In this document: piece after piece, positions 9,531 to 20,238 of the stretch
Layout of the letters: each line of letters begins with the position of its first letter
How positions within the stretch are numbered: the stretch's first letter is position 1
Assembly (NCBI RefSeq): GCF_014695585.1
Contig: NZ_JACJON010000066.1
Span: forward strand, 1 to 48,225
Direction: 5' to 3'
Length of the DNA: 48,225 bases
DNA from: Microcoleus sp. FACHB-831
GTDB lineage: Bacteria > Cyanobacteriota > Cyanobacteriia > Cyanobacteriales > FACHB-T130
Program-made: the position numbers and the translations under genes
Notes under the pieces: generated by a model
The model's input: only the letters and a program-made list of their open reading frames with translations
What the model was told of the DNA's origin: nothing
The model's database searches: none

Positions 9531-10253
9531 TTACTGCGATCGCAAATTATGTGCCCGTCGCACTAATTGCTTTTTTATCCAGAATAAACTTATACCGTAG
9601 ATAGCCGCACTTTGGCCTAAGAGTTCTACAGTCTCCTCAAGTGTAACTTTAATAGCATTTATTATTATGGCAAGAGAGGTATCTTGCTCTTGGATTTTCC
9701 ATATTTTCGATTGTAAAAATTGGTAGTTGATTACTTCTACACCTATACCTCCTAATAGAAAAATACCCACTCCCAGGATGGTTATTAATGTGGCTCTGGG
9801 GTAAAAACGCCAAAGTGCTATTAAATCGCGATAACCTGACAAGATGATAATTAATCCAAGTGGCACATAGAAAAATACCCATGCGCCGCCCCCGCTTTTG
9901 AATTGGGGTAGCCAGCTAAAGCTATGAATCATCAGATGGAGCTTCAAAATTTTATCGATAGATAAATAAATAAATCCCGCTCCAACTGTTAACAAAATCC
10001 ACCGATAAGGGCGCTTGGAGTGCAGACGCCGCCAGAGCCATGTCATCACTAAAGAAAAGCCAATGGCGAATAGTTGCAACGCAGCATAGAAGATGGGAAT
10101 TGTCCTTGGCTTATCAAAATCAAAAGCGGGAAGAGCTTCGCCTCTGATGATGCTACTGATGAGATAAATTAATCCGAAACATAGGTCAATAGCAATTAAA
10201 GAGAACAGCAGTAATTTACTGTTGTCTTGAAGTATTTTAGGATTGAGATTCAC
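9531..10253 (-). CDS. Polytopic membrane protein of unknown function
   Basis: 240 residues with six or seven hydrophobic segments (about 14-36, 52-70, 82-102, 123-143, 154-176 and 200-225). Charged residues within or next to membrane segments stand out: SIDKILKLH in the third segment region, VEVINY after the fifth and TLEETVELLG before the last. A similar Asp/Glu/His layout is seen in a group of uncharacterised cyanobacterial and proteobacterial membrane proteins, but I cannot name a family. Start is GTG at 10253 with a weak AGG about 10 nt upstream. The gene converges on 9138-9500 with only 30 bp between them. Confidence 0.72.
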   Translation of the reverse strand: MNLNPKILQDNSKLLLFSLIAIDLCFGLIYLISSIIRGEALPAFDFDKPRTIPIFYAALQLFAIGFSLVMTWLWRRLHSKRPYRWILLTVGAGFIYLSIDKILKLHLMIHSFSWLPQFKSGGGAWVFFYVPLGLIIILSGYRDLIALWRFYPRATLITILGVGIFLLGGIGVEVINYQFLQSKIWKIQEQDTSLAIIINAIKVTLEETVELLGQSAAIYGISLFWIKKQLVRRAHNLRSQ

Positions 10254-10659
10254 GAGGGCACTACCTAAAGGGAGTTGTTTACTGTCATAGCATTTTTAGA
10301 AAGAAGTATGCAACTCATTAGATTTGAATCAAAAATATGGATAAGATCAAAATTTTGGAATAAGAATAAGGTTTCTAGCTTAATAGCGTTCTCTTAGGGC
10401 TAAAAGAATAACAATATCGTAGGTTGGCGAGCCACTCGCGTGCAGAGGTTTTTCCCGCCCTGGCGACGTGGCGTTTGGGGAACAAAACCCAAATCTTATA
10501 ATTATTGGATTTCATCATAGGCAAACACAATAATCTAATATTATTTGTTTTTAGCTAATTGCTGCATAAATTGAATTTAGATAAAAAAGCAAATAAGAAG
10601 TTAAGCGCCATCGCGCTAATCGCCTAGATGGAAGCCTCACAAATCTATATATCTTATGC
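10254..10659. other. 406-bp intergenic stretch without a gene
   Basis: The stretch between two minus-strand genes is A/T-rich with a G/C-rich island near 10420-10480. No reading frame longer than about 30 codons looks coding. It must contain the promoter of the membrane-protein gene ending at 9531 and the terminator of the large kinase, but I cannot place either with confidence. Confidence 0.4.
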
Positions 10660-13600
10660 TTATTTACCGAGTAAAAATTTACTATTTTGGTGTGAAATAG
10701 GAATTTCAATCAAAAACTCAGCGCCCCGATCTGGTGCTGAAATACAGGTTAATTGACCGCCATGCTTCTCTACAATCTGATAACTAATAGACATTCCTAA
10801 ACCTGTACCTGCACCAACTGGTTTTGTTGTAAAAAACGGATCGAATAACCGACGCTGTACTTCCTCGGTCATACCAGGCCCATTATCTGCAATACTAACG
10901 AGCAGGCGACGACTATCTAAAGCTTCTGTGCGAATCCGAATGGTGCTGGGATTGTTTTTGAGATCGGCAACGGCTCCCGGAGATGCTGAGGAAGAAGTTT
11001 GCTTCTTATTGCGCTCATCTAGAGCATCAATTGAATTAGTCAGGATATTCATAAACACCTGATTAAGCTGTCCAGCATAACAATATACTTGAGGAAGTTG
11101 ACCGTATTCTTTAATAACCTCAATAGCTGGATGATCGGGTTTTGCTTTCAGTCTATTTTGCAGAATCAACAGAGTGCTATCAATACCCTCATGAATGTCC
11201 ACCTGCTTCATCTCTGATTCATCCAAGCGTGAGAAGTTTCGCAAGGATAAGACAATATTGCGGATGCGCTCGGCTCCCATTTTCATCGAAGATAAGATTT
11301 TAGGTAAATCTTGTTTAATAAAATCTAAGTCGATCGCCTCCATCTCCTCTGCAATTTCTGGATCGGGAGTGGGATAGTATTTCTGGTAGAGTTGAACTAA
11401 GTCGAGCAAGTCTACAGCATAATCATTGGCATGGTTGATATTGCCGTAGATAAAGTTAACAGGATTGTTAATTTCGTGGGCAACACCAGCAACTAGCTGA
11501 CCCAGAGAAGACATTTTTTCAGTTTGAACCAATTGTGCTTGAGTGCGTTGCAGTTGTTGTAGAGTTTGCTCTAGTTCAATAGCTTGCAATTGGGCGGCGT
11601 TAGTAGCCTCGCGGCTAGCTGCATAGAGTTCAGCTTGAGATATTGCGATCGCCAGTTGGTCTGCAACGTTTCCAAGCAGTTCTACTTCACTATCACTCCA
11701 AGGTCGCGGTTCGCCCATGCGGATACAGCAAATAGTACCCAATTGTCCAGACTTAGTTTGTACAGGAAGCGACAGTAAAGAAGCCACTCCAGAAGAAGAC
11801 ATTTCCTTGCGCCCTTCCCGATTGGTTAAAGTACTAACATCATCTAATTTCATCATTTGCGAGTACAGGGTGCGATCTGCGCTTCGCAGCAGCGTTTCGC
11901 TATCGCCAACAGAACCAAAGTTAGTAACTGGAGTGCGAACACCCATAACGCAAGGTAGGTCGGGATGCCTAGCATCTTTTATAACCTCCCAGTATGGTAA
12001 ATCCGTCTTATTGTGACACCAACTAAACGTGCAGCGATCGCTCTGCAATAAATGCCTAATCTCCTGCACAGACGTTTCCACAATAGTATCGAAGTCAAGC
12101 GAATTGCGAATTTGCTGAGCAAGGCGGTTCATTAAGTTTGCCCGCTGGACTTGTTCTTTTAATTCCTCAGTTAGCTGTTTTAGGCGTTTTTCAGCTTGCT
12201 TGTCACCAGTGACGTTGCGACAAACAATCACGCCACCTTTAAAGGCTCCGCTTTCGTCGTTCAGCTGTCTGCCATTAATTTTTAACCACACACCTTCTCG
12301 CGTGCTAGGTGGGCGGGTAAACATTTCCGCATCGTCAACACCTTCTCCTCGGATCGCCCGTGCCAAAGGTAAGTCTGCCGGGGGGTAAGGCGTCACCCCA
12401 TCAGCTAAAAACAGCCCATACTCTATAGACCATCGCTCGGGGGCGATATCTGACCCACTCAGACCAAACATTTGACTAGCAGCAGGGTTGTAAAGTAAAA
12501 ACTTTCCAGTTTCATCGGCAACTATGACGCCTTCACCCATGCTGTTGAGTACCAATTGCAAAATACCCGTTTTGTGTCTTAGCTCCGCCTCGGAACGCAC
12601 CAACTCTGTTGCTGTCTCCCGCAGTGCTGCTTCCGCTTGTTTCCGCTCGTGAATGTCAATGCAGATGCCAATCCACTCGCAGATTGAACCGTCTTGCGCT
12701 AGTACAGGAACGCCGCGCACCGCGAAGAAGCGATAGTTGCCATCCTTGCCGCGTATGCGATACTCAACTTCATAGAGGCTTTTTGTTTCTACACAGCGGT
12801 TCCAAATTTCAGCAGTGTGTTGGCGATCTTCTGGGTGAACGGCATCCAACCAGCCCCAGCCAGCAATCTCTTGTGGGGTCTGACCTGTATAAGCCCCCCA
12901 CTCCGGCATATCAACAGCCATTCCTTCAGCATTGTTGAGCCAGACAATTTGTGATGTAGCGGCGACTAGAGAACGATACCTTGCCTCACTTTGACGTATA
13001 GCTTCTTCTACGGCTTTGCGATCGTGGATGTCGGTGCAAGCTCCAATCCACTCGCAAATGCTGCCATCTGAAGCCAATAGGGGGATACCGCGTACCGAAA
13101 AGTAGCGATAGTTTCCATCAGCACGTCGAATGCGATACTCATTCTTGTAAAGGGTTTTGTTTTTAACAGCTTTTGTCCAAATTGCTAGCGATTGCTCCCG
13201 GTCATCTGGGTGCAGTGCATCTATCCAGCCATATCCCTTGACTTCTTCGGGGGTCTGACCTGTATAAGCCCTCCAAACTGGTATATCTACAACCTGTCCT
13301 TGGCCATCGGTTGTCCAGATTAGCTGCGAGGTAGCGACTACCAGAGAACGATATCGCTGTTCGCTCTGCTGCAATGCTTCCTCGGCTTGCTGGCGATCGC
13401 TGATATCCCGTGCTTCGGCAATCAGCAACACAACTTGTCCGTTTTCGTCAAAAATGGGCTTGAGAGAAAAATCAATAGTTAATAACTTATCTTCTCCCCC
13501 TAACACTTCCACTTCGTAACGGACAAACTCACCCGCTGCGGCAAGGGCGATCGCTGCTTTCACTCGGTTTCGTGTCTCAGTCTCCGTAGTAGCTTCAAGG

Positions 13601-16600
13601 TTCCGCCACCAAGGATCTTCCCAAAAGCAACGCTCAATTACATCTGCTTTTTCCCATCCAATGAAGTCTAAAGCTGTCTGGTTAACCTCCACTACCGTGC
13701 CGCTTGGTGCAAGCAGTGCCATCAACTGGAACGTGCTGTTGAAGATAGCCCGGAATCGTCTTTCGCTCTCTTGCAGCGTCGCTTCAGCCCGTTTGCGTTC
13801 GGTAATGTCTCTAGTAACCGTTGCCAGATAACTTGGTTCGTCGGTTTGGGGGTGCTTGATGGTGAATATAGTTTTGTATACGTCAATTAGCTCCCCAGTC
13901 TTGAAGTGCTGCAACTGCGTTTCGCCTTCCCACATTCCTTGCTGCATTACTGTGGGCAATACGACATCTTGAAAAGTTGCAAGAACCTCACTCGGAAAAA
14001 ATTCACTTAATTTTTTCGAGCGCGTTTCTTCCAAGCTGTCTAGTCCCACCAGCCTGCGTCCAGCTTCGTTGAGAAATATCGGTTCCCCGTTTAAGCTACT
14101 GAAGCCGATAAAATCATTACTATTTTCAATTAGGGAAACAAACTTCTGCTTTTCCTCCTCTGCCCGCTTGCGCTCGCTGATGTCGGTGGAAATACCGCAA
14201 ATTCCAGAAGGAACACCAGCAGCATCGTACAGAGGAAACTTTATCGAGATGTATGTGTGCAAACCATCGTCTTGAAAGACAACTTCCTCAATCTCTAAAG
14301 AAGTTCGACTTTGAATTACTTTAAGATCGTTCGCCCGAAATGCTTGCGCGACTTCATGGGGAAACAGATCGAAGTCAGTCTTACCTTTAACTTCCTCTAG
14401 CTGAAGATGAAATAGGGTTGTCCACCGACGGTTGATCAGAGTGTATCGCCCCTGAGTATCCTTGACGTAGATGATCGCCGGAGAGTAATCAATGAGCGCC
14501 TGTAACTGCTGTTGACTTTCCCGCAACGCGGCTTCGGCTCCAATTCTGTCGCGGATGTCAATAAATAAGCCCATGCTGCCAATCGCCACATCGCTACCAT
14601 CAAATAGCGGTGCCGTCCAGAGGGCGACATCAACCAACGAACCATCTTTCCTCTGGCGGCGTAATTCTAAGCCAGCGTGTTCCTTACCTTGCAACTCAGC
14701 ATTAAGCGTGGCACGTAACTCTGATTTTTGGTCTAGAGGAATAATGGGCAGAGGTTTGCCCAGAACTTCTTGTTGGCTCCAGCCAAAAAGCTTTTCAGCG
14801 GCTGAGTTCCACATCGTCACGTTTCCAACGCTATTGAGAGTAGCGATCGCTAAAGGTGAAGTTTGTATCAGCGTTTGCAAAGTCTGGTTAGTTGTTCGCA
14901 ACGCCTCAACAGCATCGATACGCTCTGCAATCTCGCTTTGCAATTGCTCGTTGGCTTGCCTTAATTCGACTGTACGTTCTTCAACTCGAATTTCTAACTC
15001 TTCCTTAGCTTTCTTTAGTGCTAATTCCGCTTGTTTGCGAGCGGTAATATCTAAAATAATTCCCACCAAACCGCCGATAGTTTTATCAGTTTTTAAAAAA
15101 CTTGCCTTGTAAAATACGACATCGTGTTGAGTACCATCGGCGTAGGCAACAGAACTTTCATAATTCTGAATTCCCCGCTCTTCAAACAGTGCCATGTCCG
15201 CTTTATGGTATTTCTCAGCTAAATGCTTGGGTGCAATATCGTAAGCAGATTTTCCTACAATCTGCTCTTTAGTCAAACCAAGATATGTCTCAAAAGCACC
15301 ATTGCAGCCAAGATACACACCTTGATGGTTCTTATAAAAAATAGGAGCCGGAATCGTATCTATTAAAACTTGCAAAAAATGTAACTGTTCTTGTAGCGCA
15401 TCCTCAACTTGTTTGCGCTGGGTGATATCTCGCGCAACGCCAATCAGACCGATCGCATTTCCTTTCTGGTCGCGATAGACGCTTTTCGTAGCAAGATAAG
15501 TCCGCGTCGCATCAAGACTAGGCACAACTTCCTCTATTGTCTGAGGTTCGCCTGTTGTCATAATGTATTGGTCTGTTTCCATAACTTGACGCGCTAAGTC
15601 TGTCGGCAGCAAGCTGGTGTCATCAAGCCCTAATATTTTCCCCTCTGGTCTGCCAAAGACAGCAGCAGCAGCAGAGTTCATCATTAAATAGCGACCCTGA
15701 AGATCCTTCACGTAGATGGGATCTGGCGTTCCTTCAATTACGGCGCTCACCAGACTATAGCTAAATTCCAGCTCCTCTTTGGCTGTTTTCATGGCTTCCT
15801 CAGTCCGCTTGCGCCCTGTGATGTCGGTGTGGGAGCCAGCCATACGAATCGCTCTACCGTTGGCATCAAAGAGTGCCGCTCCGCGCCCCAATACCCACCG
15901 ATAGCCGCCATCTTTGTGCAGCAAGCGGTACTCGGCTTCGGAATAAGGAGTCAGACCATCCAAACAAGCTTGGACATCGGCTAGCACGCGATCGCTATCA
16001 TCCGGATGTATCCGTTTTTTCCACTCATCCCAATTATTTTGTAGTTCGCCCTCCTCAAAGCCGAGCATACTCTTCCAGCGCGGCGAGAAATAAACTTCGT
16101 TGGTTTCAAGCTCCCAATCCCACAATCCGTCTCTGGAACCAAGAACCGCTAACTCAAATCTTTCTCGGCTCTTACGCAGTTCCTCTTCTGCCTGTTTGCG
16201 TTCGGTAATATCTTCAACTGTGGCAAGAATGCCTACAACCTTTCCATCTGGATCGTGCAGGGGGATTTTGTTCGCGTCCATCCAGGCTTGTTTGCCATCA
16301 GCTAGGAGTGCAGGTTCAATAATGTGATACTCAGCGATATCTGTCTCCATCACGCGGGCGTCGCACTCGCGAAAGAAGGCAGCCTCCTCATGCTTACAAG
16401 CTAAGTCATAGTCTGTCTTGCCAACGATATTTTCTGGAGATCCAATGCCAGCCGCTACTGCGAAGCTGCGATTGCAACCCAGATATACAGAATTTTTGTC
16501 TTTCCAAAAGATCAACTGCGGGATGTTTTCCATCACCACCTTTACCATTTGCTCTTGAGAACGCAGCTTCTCTTCGATACGCTTGCGCTCAATAAGTTCT

Positions 16601-17010
16601 GCTTCTAGTTTGTGGTTTGCTGTTTCTAGTTGTGCTGGACTTGGCAGCGCCAGTGCCTTCGGAACCAGAGGAACCATTATTGCCGCTGTATATAGCGAGA
16701 CTCCAGCGGTAAAGGCTTTCATGGCACCAGACAGCCAGTAAATTGGATGCCACAGCGTCCATATTTCGATAAGGTGGGTTGTTCCACAAGAGATGATGAA
16801 AGCTCCAAATAATAAAAGTATCCATTTGAACGGAAAATCATCTCTTTTTTGGACAAAATAAACGAGAGTAATCGGAATGGAGTAATATGCTAGGGCAATC
16901 AAAGAGTCTGATGTGATATGTAACCACACCAACCCTGGTTTCCATAAATAACAATGTCCGTGTGGAATAAATGGTGATGCAATAAACAAGTTTTGTAAAA
17001 AATCCAGCAT
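10660..17010 (-). CDS. Ethylene-receptor-like, eleven-PAS sensor histidine kinase
   Basis: 2116 residues. The start is the ATG at 17010, preceded by AGGAGA; an upstream TTG at 17046 has no such site. Residues 1-125 form three membrane helices of the ethylene-receptor type. D35 (TSD), Y42/I45/P46 (AYYSIP), C75 and H79 (CGTTH) align with plant ETR1 D25, Y32/I35/P36, C65 and H69 at a constant offset of ten; Cys and His there bind Cu(I). About eleven PAS/PAC units follow, at roughly 150-275, 285-410, 420-545, 555-680, 735-855, 860-980, 985-1110, 1112-1240, 1240-1365, 1365-1490 and 1505-1630. A GAF domain (about 1655-1800), HisKA with H1845 (GVAHEINNP) and HATPase ([16 protein letters not shown]) end the protein. 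No receiver is fused. Whether it senses ethylene or another signal is unproven. Confidence 0.93.
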   Translation of the reverse strand: MLDFLQNLFIASPFIPHGHCYLWKPGLVWLHITSDSLIALAYYSIPITLVYFVQKRDDFPFKWILLLFGAFIISCGTTHLIEIWTLWHPIYWLSGAMKAFTAGVSLYTAAIMVPLVPKALALPSPAQLETANHKLEAELIERKRIEEKLRSQEQMVKVVMENIPQLIFWKDKNSVYLGCNRSFAVAAGIGSPENIVGKTDYDLACKHEEAAFFRECDARVMETDIAEYHIIEPALLADGKQAWMDANKIPLHDPDGKVVGILATVEDITERKQAEEELRKSRERFELAVLGSRDGLWDWELETNEVYFSPRWKSMLGFEEGELQNNWDEWKKRIHPDDSDRVLADVQACLDGLTPYSEAEYRLLHKDGGYRWVLGRGAALFDANGRAIRMAGSHTDITGRKRTEEAMKTAKEELEFSYSLVSAVIEGTPDPIYVKDLQGRYLMMNSAAAAVFGRPEGKILGLDDTSLLPTDLARQVMETDQYIMTTGEPQTIEEVVPSLDATRTYLATKSVYRDQKGNAIGLIGVARDITQRKQVEDALQEQLHFLQVLIDTIPAPIFYKNHQGVYLGCNGAFETYLGLTKEQIVGKSAYDIAPKHLAEKYHKADMALFEERGIQNYESSVAYADGTQHDVVFYKASFLKTDKTIGGLVGIILDITARKQAELALKKAKEELEIRVEERTVELRQANEQLQSEIAERIDAVEALRTTNQTLQTLIQTSPLAIATLNSVGNVTMWNSAAEKLFGWSQQEVLGKPLPIIPLDQKSELRATLNAELQGKEHAGLELRRQRKDGSLVDVALWTAPLFDGSDVAIGSMGLFIDIRDRIGAEAALRESQQQLQALIDYSPAIIYVKDTQGRYTLINRRWTTLFHLQLEEVKGKTDFDLFPHEVAQAFRANDLKVIQSRTSLEIEEVVFQDDGLHTYISIKFPLYDAAGVPSGICGISTDISERKRAEEEKQKFVSLIENSNDFIGFSSLNGEPIFLNEAGRRLVGLDSLEETRSKKLSEFFPSEVLATFQDVVLPTVMQQGMWEGETQLQHFKTGELIDVYKTIFTIKHPQTDEPSYLATVTRDITERKRAEATLQESERRFRAIFNSTFQLMALLAPSGTVVEVNQTALDFIGWEKADVIERCFWEDPWWRNLEATTETETRNRVKAAIALAAAGEFVRYEVEVLGGEDKLLTIDFSLKPIFDENGQVVLLIAEARDISDRQQAEEALQQSEQRYRSLVVATSQLIWTTDGQGQVVDIPVWRAYTGQTPEEVKGYGWIDALHPDDREQSLAIWTKAVKNKTLYKNEYRIRRADGNYRYFSVRGIPLLASDGSICEWIGACTDIHDRKAVEEAIRQSEARYRSLVAATSQIVWLNNAEGMAVDMPEWGAYTGQTPQEIAGWGWLDAVHPEDRQHTAEIWNRCVETKSLYEVEYRIRGKDGNYRFFAVRGVPVLAQDGSICEWIGICIDIHERKQAEAALRETATELVRSEAELRHKTGILQLVLNSMGEGVIVADETGKFLLYNPAASQMFGLSGSDIAPERWSIEYGLFLADGVTPYPPADLPLARAIRGEGVDDAEMFTRPPSTREGVWLKINGRQLNDESGAFKGGVIVCRNVTGDKQAEKRLKQLTEELKEQVQRANLMNRLAQQIRNSLDFDTIVETSVQEIRHLLQSDRCTFSWCHNKTDLPYWEVIKDARHPDLPCVMGVRTPVTNFGSVGDSETLLRSADRTLYSQMMKLDDVSTLTNREGRKEMSSSGVASLLSLPVQTKSGQLGTICCIRMGEPRPWSDSEVELLGNVADQLAIAISQAELYAASREATNAAQLQAIELEQTLQQLQRTQAQLVQTEKMSSLGQLVAGVAHEINNPVNFIYGNINHANDYAVDLLDLVQLYQKYYPTPDPEIAEEMEAIDLDFIKQDLPKILSSMKMGAERIRNIVLSLRNFSRLDESEMKQVDIHEGIDSTLLILQNRLKAKPDHPAIEVIKEYGQLPQVYCYAGQLNQVFMNILTNSIDALDERNKKQTSSSASPGAVADLKNNPSTIRIRTEALDSRRLLVSIADNGPGMTEEVQRRLFDPFFTTKPVGAGTGLGMSISYQIVEKHGGQLTCISAPDRGAEFLIEIPISHQNSKFLLGK

Positions 17011-17621
17011 ATATTCTCCTATGCGTATTAAGCCTAAAATCCGCAAATCCTCAGTTAGCTATCTCCATTCCCCACAGAAATTACAACTGGAGTCAAAGCA
17101 ATACTGAGTTAGGTAGATGCCCTTTAATTGTCTAGTAACACCACAGGGCGATCGCATCGGTAATTACGCTGGAATTTACTACTCACTTGCAAATTAAATT
17201 TCAGGGTTTATGCGGTTGTCAAACAACTAATAAAATTACTTAATACCTTCTACCTGCCCCTAAACTGATTAACCATTACCTTTATTTATGTTCCCCGAAT
17301 TTACTTCCTACTTAAGACATAACATTTTTCTTTAATCTGCTTCTCAATCAAAATTAATTCTTTCTTAAGGATGAGCTAGATATTAAGTAAAAGCGTATAC
17401 AGAAGCACGTTGAATTTTAATTAATAGAAATATCTCTATCGACAACAGCCACCAAGCATTGATATCGTCCATAGGGATGATGCCCTAATGCGATCGCCTT
17501 CATCTTCCAACATGGCAAATTGTAAAGCTATATTGCAAACCTTTGAAAAACATTTAGAAATACACCAAAAACCAGCCCGAATCGTAACCTAGAACTTTAT
17601 AGGAATATTGCGAGGTATATC
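17011..17621. other. 611-bp divergent intergenic region
   Basis: This lies between the divergent starts of the giant kinase and the small membrane-protein gene, so it must hold both promoters. It is A/T-rich in the middle. A short inverted repeat TAGGG/CCCTA surrounds ATGATG near 17471-17487, just before a HIP1 site. A 34-codon frame from about 17489 is not convincing as a gene. Confidence 0.4.
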
Positions 17622-17945
17622 ATGGAAAAATTACAAAAGTATCGCATCATCTGCACTCTTAGCTTTGGCGATATCTACGGTCAAATCATTGTTTGGTTAA
17701 TAGTCATTTTCCTCAGCCTAGCCTCAGCGCTAGCCCTATGGAGTACAACCCGGCATATTTACGCCCTAGCCACAGTAGGGCTAATTTTAGTGCTATCCCT
17801 GCCCTTTTTGCTCTTTGCCTTCGTAACCACATTGCTCAACCATATTGAACTTGCACCAATGGAAGTAGGCTCAACAACCGAAACAGTAGGCGGCAGCATG
17901 CCAAACCAGCAGCCAGGACAGCTACCAGCACAAGCAACCAGCTGA
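17622..17945 (+). CDS. Small two-helix membrane protein, unknown function
   Basis: 107 residues. Two hydrophobic segments (about 20-42 and 46-72, LATVGLILVLSLPFLLFAFV) are followed by a polar Gln/Pro/Thr-rich tail of about 30 residues. This architecture is seen in many short conserved cyanobacterial membrane proteins; I cannot assign a role. AGG lies about 8 nt ahead of the ATG. It precedes sdhA on the same strand, but a strong terminator-like hairpin lies between, so it is probably its own transcription unit. It is not an obvious Sdh membrane anchor, since it lacks histidines placed for haem ligation. Confidence 0.7.
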   Translation: MEKLQKYRIICTLSFGDIYGQIIVWLIVIFLSLASALALWSTTRHIYALATVGLILVLSLPFLLFAFVTTLLNHIELAPMEVGSTTETVGGSMPNQQPGQLPAQATS

Positions 17946-17974
17946 AGAATCATTGGTCATTAGTAATTCTTGTA

Positions 17975-17996
17975 GAGACGGCGATTTATCCGTCTC
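17975..17996. repeat. Short palindromic repeat
   Basis: A perfect 7-bp stem, GAGACGG and CCGTCTC, closes an 8-nt loop directly downstream of the small membrane-protein gene. Hairpins of the TGTAGAGACG type are widespread between genes in cyanobacteria. It may act with the hairpin at 18043. Confidence 0.6.
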
Positions 17997-18042
17997 CTCA
18001 ACTCACAACGCACAACAAACAACAAACAAATTTCTGCATAAG

Positions 18043-18073
18043 TTCCCTGCCTGTCGGCGGGGAATCTTTTTTT
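18043..18073 (+). terminator. Intrinsic terminator or attenuator before sdhA
   Basis: The arms TTCCCTGCC and GGCGGGGAA form a 9-bp stem with one G-T pair and a 4-nt loop, followed directly by TCTTTTTTT. This is a textbook Rho-independent terminator for the upstream gene. It ends only 42 bp before the sdhA ATG, which leaves little room for a separate sdhA promoter and leader. Confidence 0.75.
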
Positions 18074-18115
18074 GCGTCAGCATAGATCGGGAGAACTCTT
18101 CATATCAGAGCGAGA

Positions 18116-19843
18116 ATGCTAGAACACGACGTAATCATCGTTGGCGGTGGATTGGCTGGGTGTCGCGCCGCACTGGAAATTATCCGCACCGACCCCAGTC
18201 TGAATGTAGCCCTAATTGCCAAAACTCACCCGATTCGTTCCCACTCGGTAGCTGCCCAAGGGGGAATGGCAGCAACGCTGAAAAATGTAGATCCCGAAGA
18301 TACCTGGGAAGCCCATGCCTTTGATACCGTCAAAGGTTCCGACTACCTCGCGGATCAGGATGCCGTAGCAATCCTCACCAAAGAAGCACCAGATGTAATT
18401 ATCGATCTAGAACACATGGGGGTTCTTTTCTCCCGATTGCCTGACGGTCGAATTGCCCAGCGTGCCTTTGGGGGACATTCGCACAAACGCACTTGCTACG
18501 CAGCAGATAAAACTGGTCACGCAATCTTACACGAACTGGTTAACAATCTTAGGCGCAACGGCGTCCGCATTTACGATGAGTGGTACGTGATGCAGCTGAT
18601 TTTGGAAGATGCCCAAGCCAAAGGCGTAGTGATGTTCCACATAATAGATGGACACCTTGAAATAGTCCGGGCTAAGGCAGTAATGGTTGCCACTGGCGGC
18701 TATGGAAGGGCGTTCAACACGACATCTAATGACTATGCTTCGACGGGGGATGGTCTAGCAATGTCGGCACTTGCTGGCGTGCCTTTAGAAGATATGGAAT
18801 TTGTGCAGTTTCACCCGACGGGTTTGTATCCAGTGGGGGTGCTGATTTCTGAGGCGGTGCGGGGTGAGGGTGCATATTTAATAAATAGTGACGGCGATCG
18901 CTTTATGGCGACTTATGCCCCCAGCCGCATGGAATTAGCTCCCCGTGATATTACTTCAAGAGCCATTACTAAGGAAATTCGCGCCGGACGCGGCATACAT
19001 CTAGATGGTAGTGCAGGTGGCCCCTTTGTTTACCTCGATTTGCGTCACATGGGGCGAGAAAAAATTATGCTCCGGGTTCCGTTTGCTTGGGAAGAAGCGC
19101 ATCGGTTAGTGGGCGTTGATGCAGTACATCAACCAATGCCAGTGCGTCCAACAATTCACTATTCGATGGGGGGAATTCCGGTTAATACTGATGGTAGGGT
19201 GCGTAGTGGCCCGGATGGATTGACTGAGGCTTTCTTTGCAGCTGGGGAAGCGGCTTGCGTTTCCGTTCACGGCGCAAATCGGCTAGGGAGTAATTCCTTG
19301 TTGGAGTGCGTGGTTTATGGGAGACGAACAGGAGGAGCGATCGCCCAGTATGTGCAAAACCGCAAGCTTCCTGATGTTAACGAACAGCAGTATTTAAAAG
19401 CAGCCCAACAACAAATTCAAGCGCTATTCGACCAAGCTGGAGAATACCGTATAGACCAAGTGCGGCAAGCATTTCAAGACTGCATGACTGAGTATTGTGG
19501 CGTATTTCGTACTGATGAAATGATGCGCGAGGGTTTGAATCAACTGCAAGAGTTGCAACAGCGTTATCAGCATATTTATTTGGATGATAAGGGCAAACTC
19601 TGGAATACCGAACTTATCGAAGCGCTGGAACTACGCAGCCTGATGATTGTAGGGCAGTTGATTCTCGCATCCGCGCTGAATCGGCAAGAAAGCCGGGGCG
19701 CTCATTGTCGCGAGGATTATACGGAACGAGATGATGATAATTTCCTCAAACACACGATGGCTTATTATTCACCAGCGGGTATTGATATTAGCTTCATGCC
19801 CGTGAATCTTACCATGTTTGAGCCAAAAGAAAGGAAGTACTAA
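18116..19843 (+). CDS. sdhA: Succinate dehydrogenase/fumarate reductase flavoprotein subunit
   Basis: 575 residues, the normal length for SdhA. The FAD-binding GGGLAGCRAAL lies at about 10-20, and HSVAAQGG (about 43-50) contains the His expected to hold FAD covalently. VQFHPTG, the active-site segment RDITSRAI and the FAD/dicarboxylate motif HGANRLGSNSLLE are all intact. It oxidises succinate to fumarate and passes electrons to the iron-sulfur subunit; in cyanobacteria this enzyme feeds the plastoquinone pool of the thylakoid. No sdhB or membrane anchor gene is next to it, which agrees with the scattered sdh genes of cyanobacteria. GAGCGAG just ahead of the ATG is a modest ribosome-binding site. 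A hairpin at 19991-20023 probably ends the transcript. Confidence 0.96.
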   Translation: MLEHDVIIVGGGLAGCRAALEIIRTDPSLNVALIAKTHPIRSHSVAAQGGMAATLKNVDPEDTWEAHAFDTVKGSDYLADQDAVAILTKEAPDVIIDLEHMGVLFSRLPDGRIAQRAFGGHSHKRTCYAADKTGHAILHELVNNLRRNGVRIYDEWYVMQLILEDAQAKGVVMFHIIDGHLEIVRAKAVMVATGGYGRAFNTTSNDYASTGDGLAMSALAGVPLEDMEFVQFHPTGLYPVGVLISEAVRGEGAYLINSDGDRFMATYAPSRMELAPRDITSRAITKEIRAGRGIHLDGSAGGPFVYLDLRHMGREKIMLRVPFAWEEAHRLVGVDAVHQPMPVRPTIHYSMGGIPVNTDGRVRSGPDGLTEAFFAAGEAACVSVHGANRLGSNSLLECVVYGRRTGGAIAQYVQNRKLPDVNEQQYLKAAQQQIQALFDQAGEYRIDQVRQAFQDCMTEYCGVFRTDEMMREGLNQLQELQQRYQHIYLDDKGKLWNTELIEALELRSLMIVGQLILASALNRQESRGAHCREDYTERDDDNFLKHTMAYYSPAGIDISFMPVNLTMFEPKERKY

Positions 19844-19990
19844 TAACGCTGTTTACGGCTGGTAAACTTTGTTTTTAGCAAATTTACCCTTTTTGGTAGA
19901 TTTTACATTTACCATTTTCATATCGCTCGCACTACTGAATTTATACTCGTTTGCTAGCGAAGCGTGGAAATGAGAATTCTCGATGAAAAA

Positions 19991-20023
19991 GTAGGTGTGG
20001 CTAGCGTTGTCTAGCGCACCTAC
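19991..20023 (+). terminator. Putative terminator after sdhA
   Basis: GTAGGTG plus GCTAG on the left pairs with CTAGC plus CACCTAC on the right, around a short loop, and is followed by a T-rich stretch (ATATTTTATT). It sits 150 bp after the sdhA stop codon. The weak T-run makes it less certain than the hairpin at 18043. Confidence 0.5.
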
Positions 20024-20238
20024 ATATTTTATTCACAAAAAAGAGAATAGCGATCGCTCCCTAAACAAACCAGAAACCAGCTAAAAATTATAAAGCGATC
20101 GCAATGGATAATTTTGCACAACTATGGCATAGAAAAATGCCATCTAAAATTGCTGAATATAGGGCAAAATTTAGGCTATCTCCCATTGGCAAATGGTCTA
20201 GTTTGCAGGGATCGTTTGAAGTAATGATGGGAGAAGTA

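Noticed and set aside
17953-18324. 123-codon plus-strand frame across the start of sdhA
   Set aside because: It overlaps the terminator hairpin and the sdhA coding region in another frame; its product is Arg/Cys/Ser-rich and unlike a protein.
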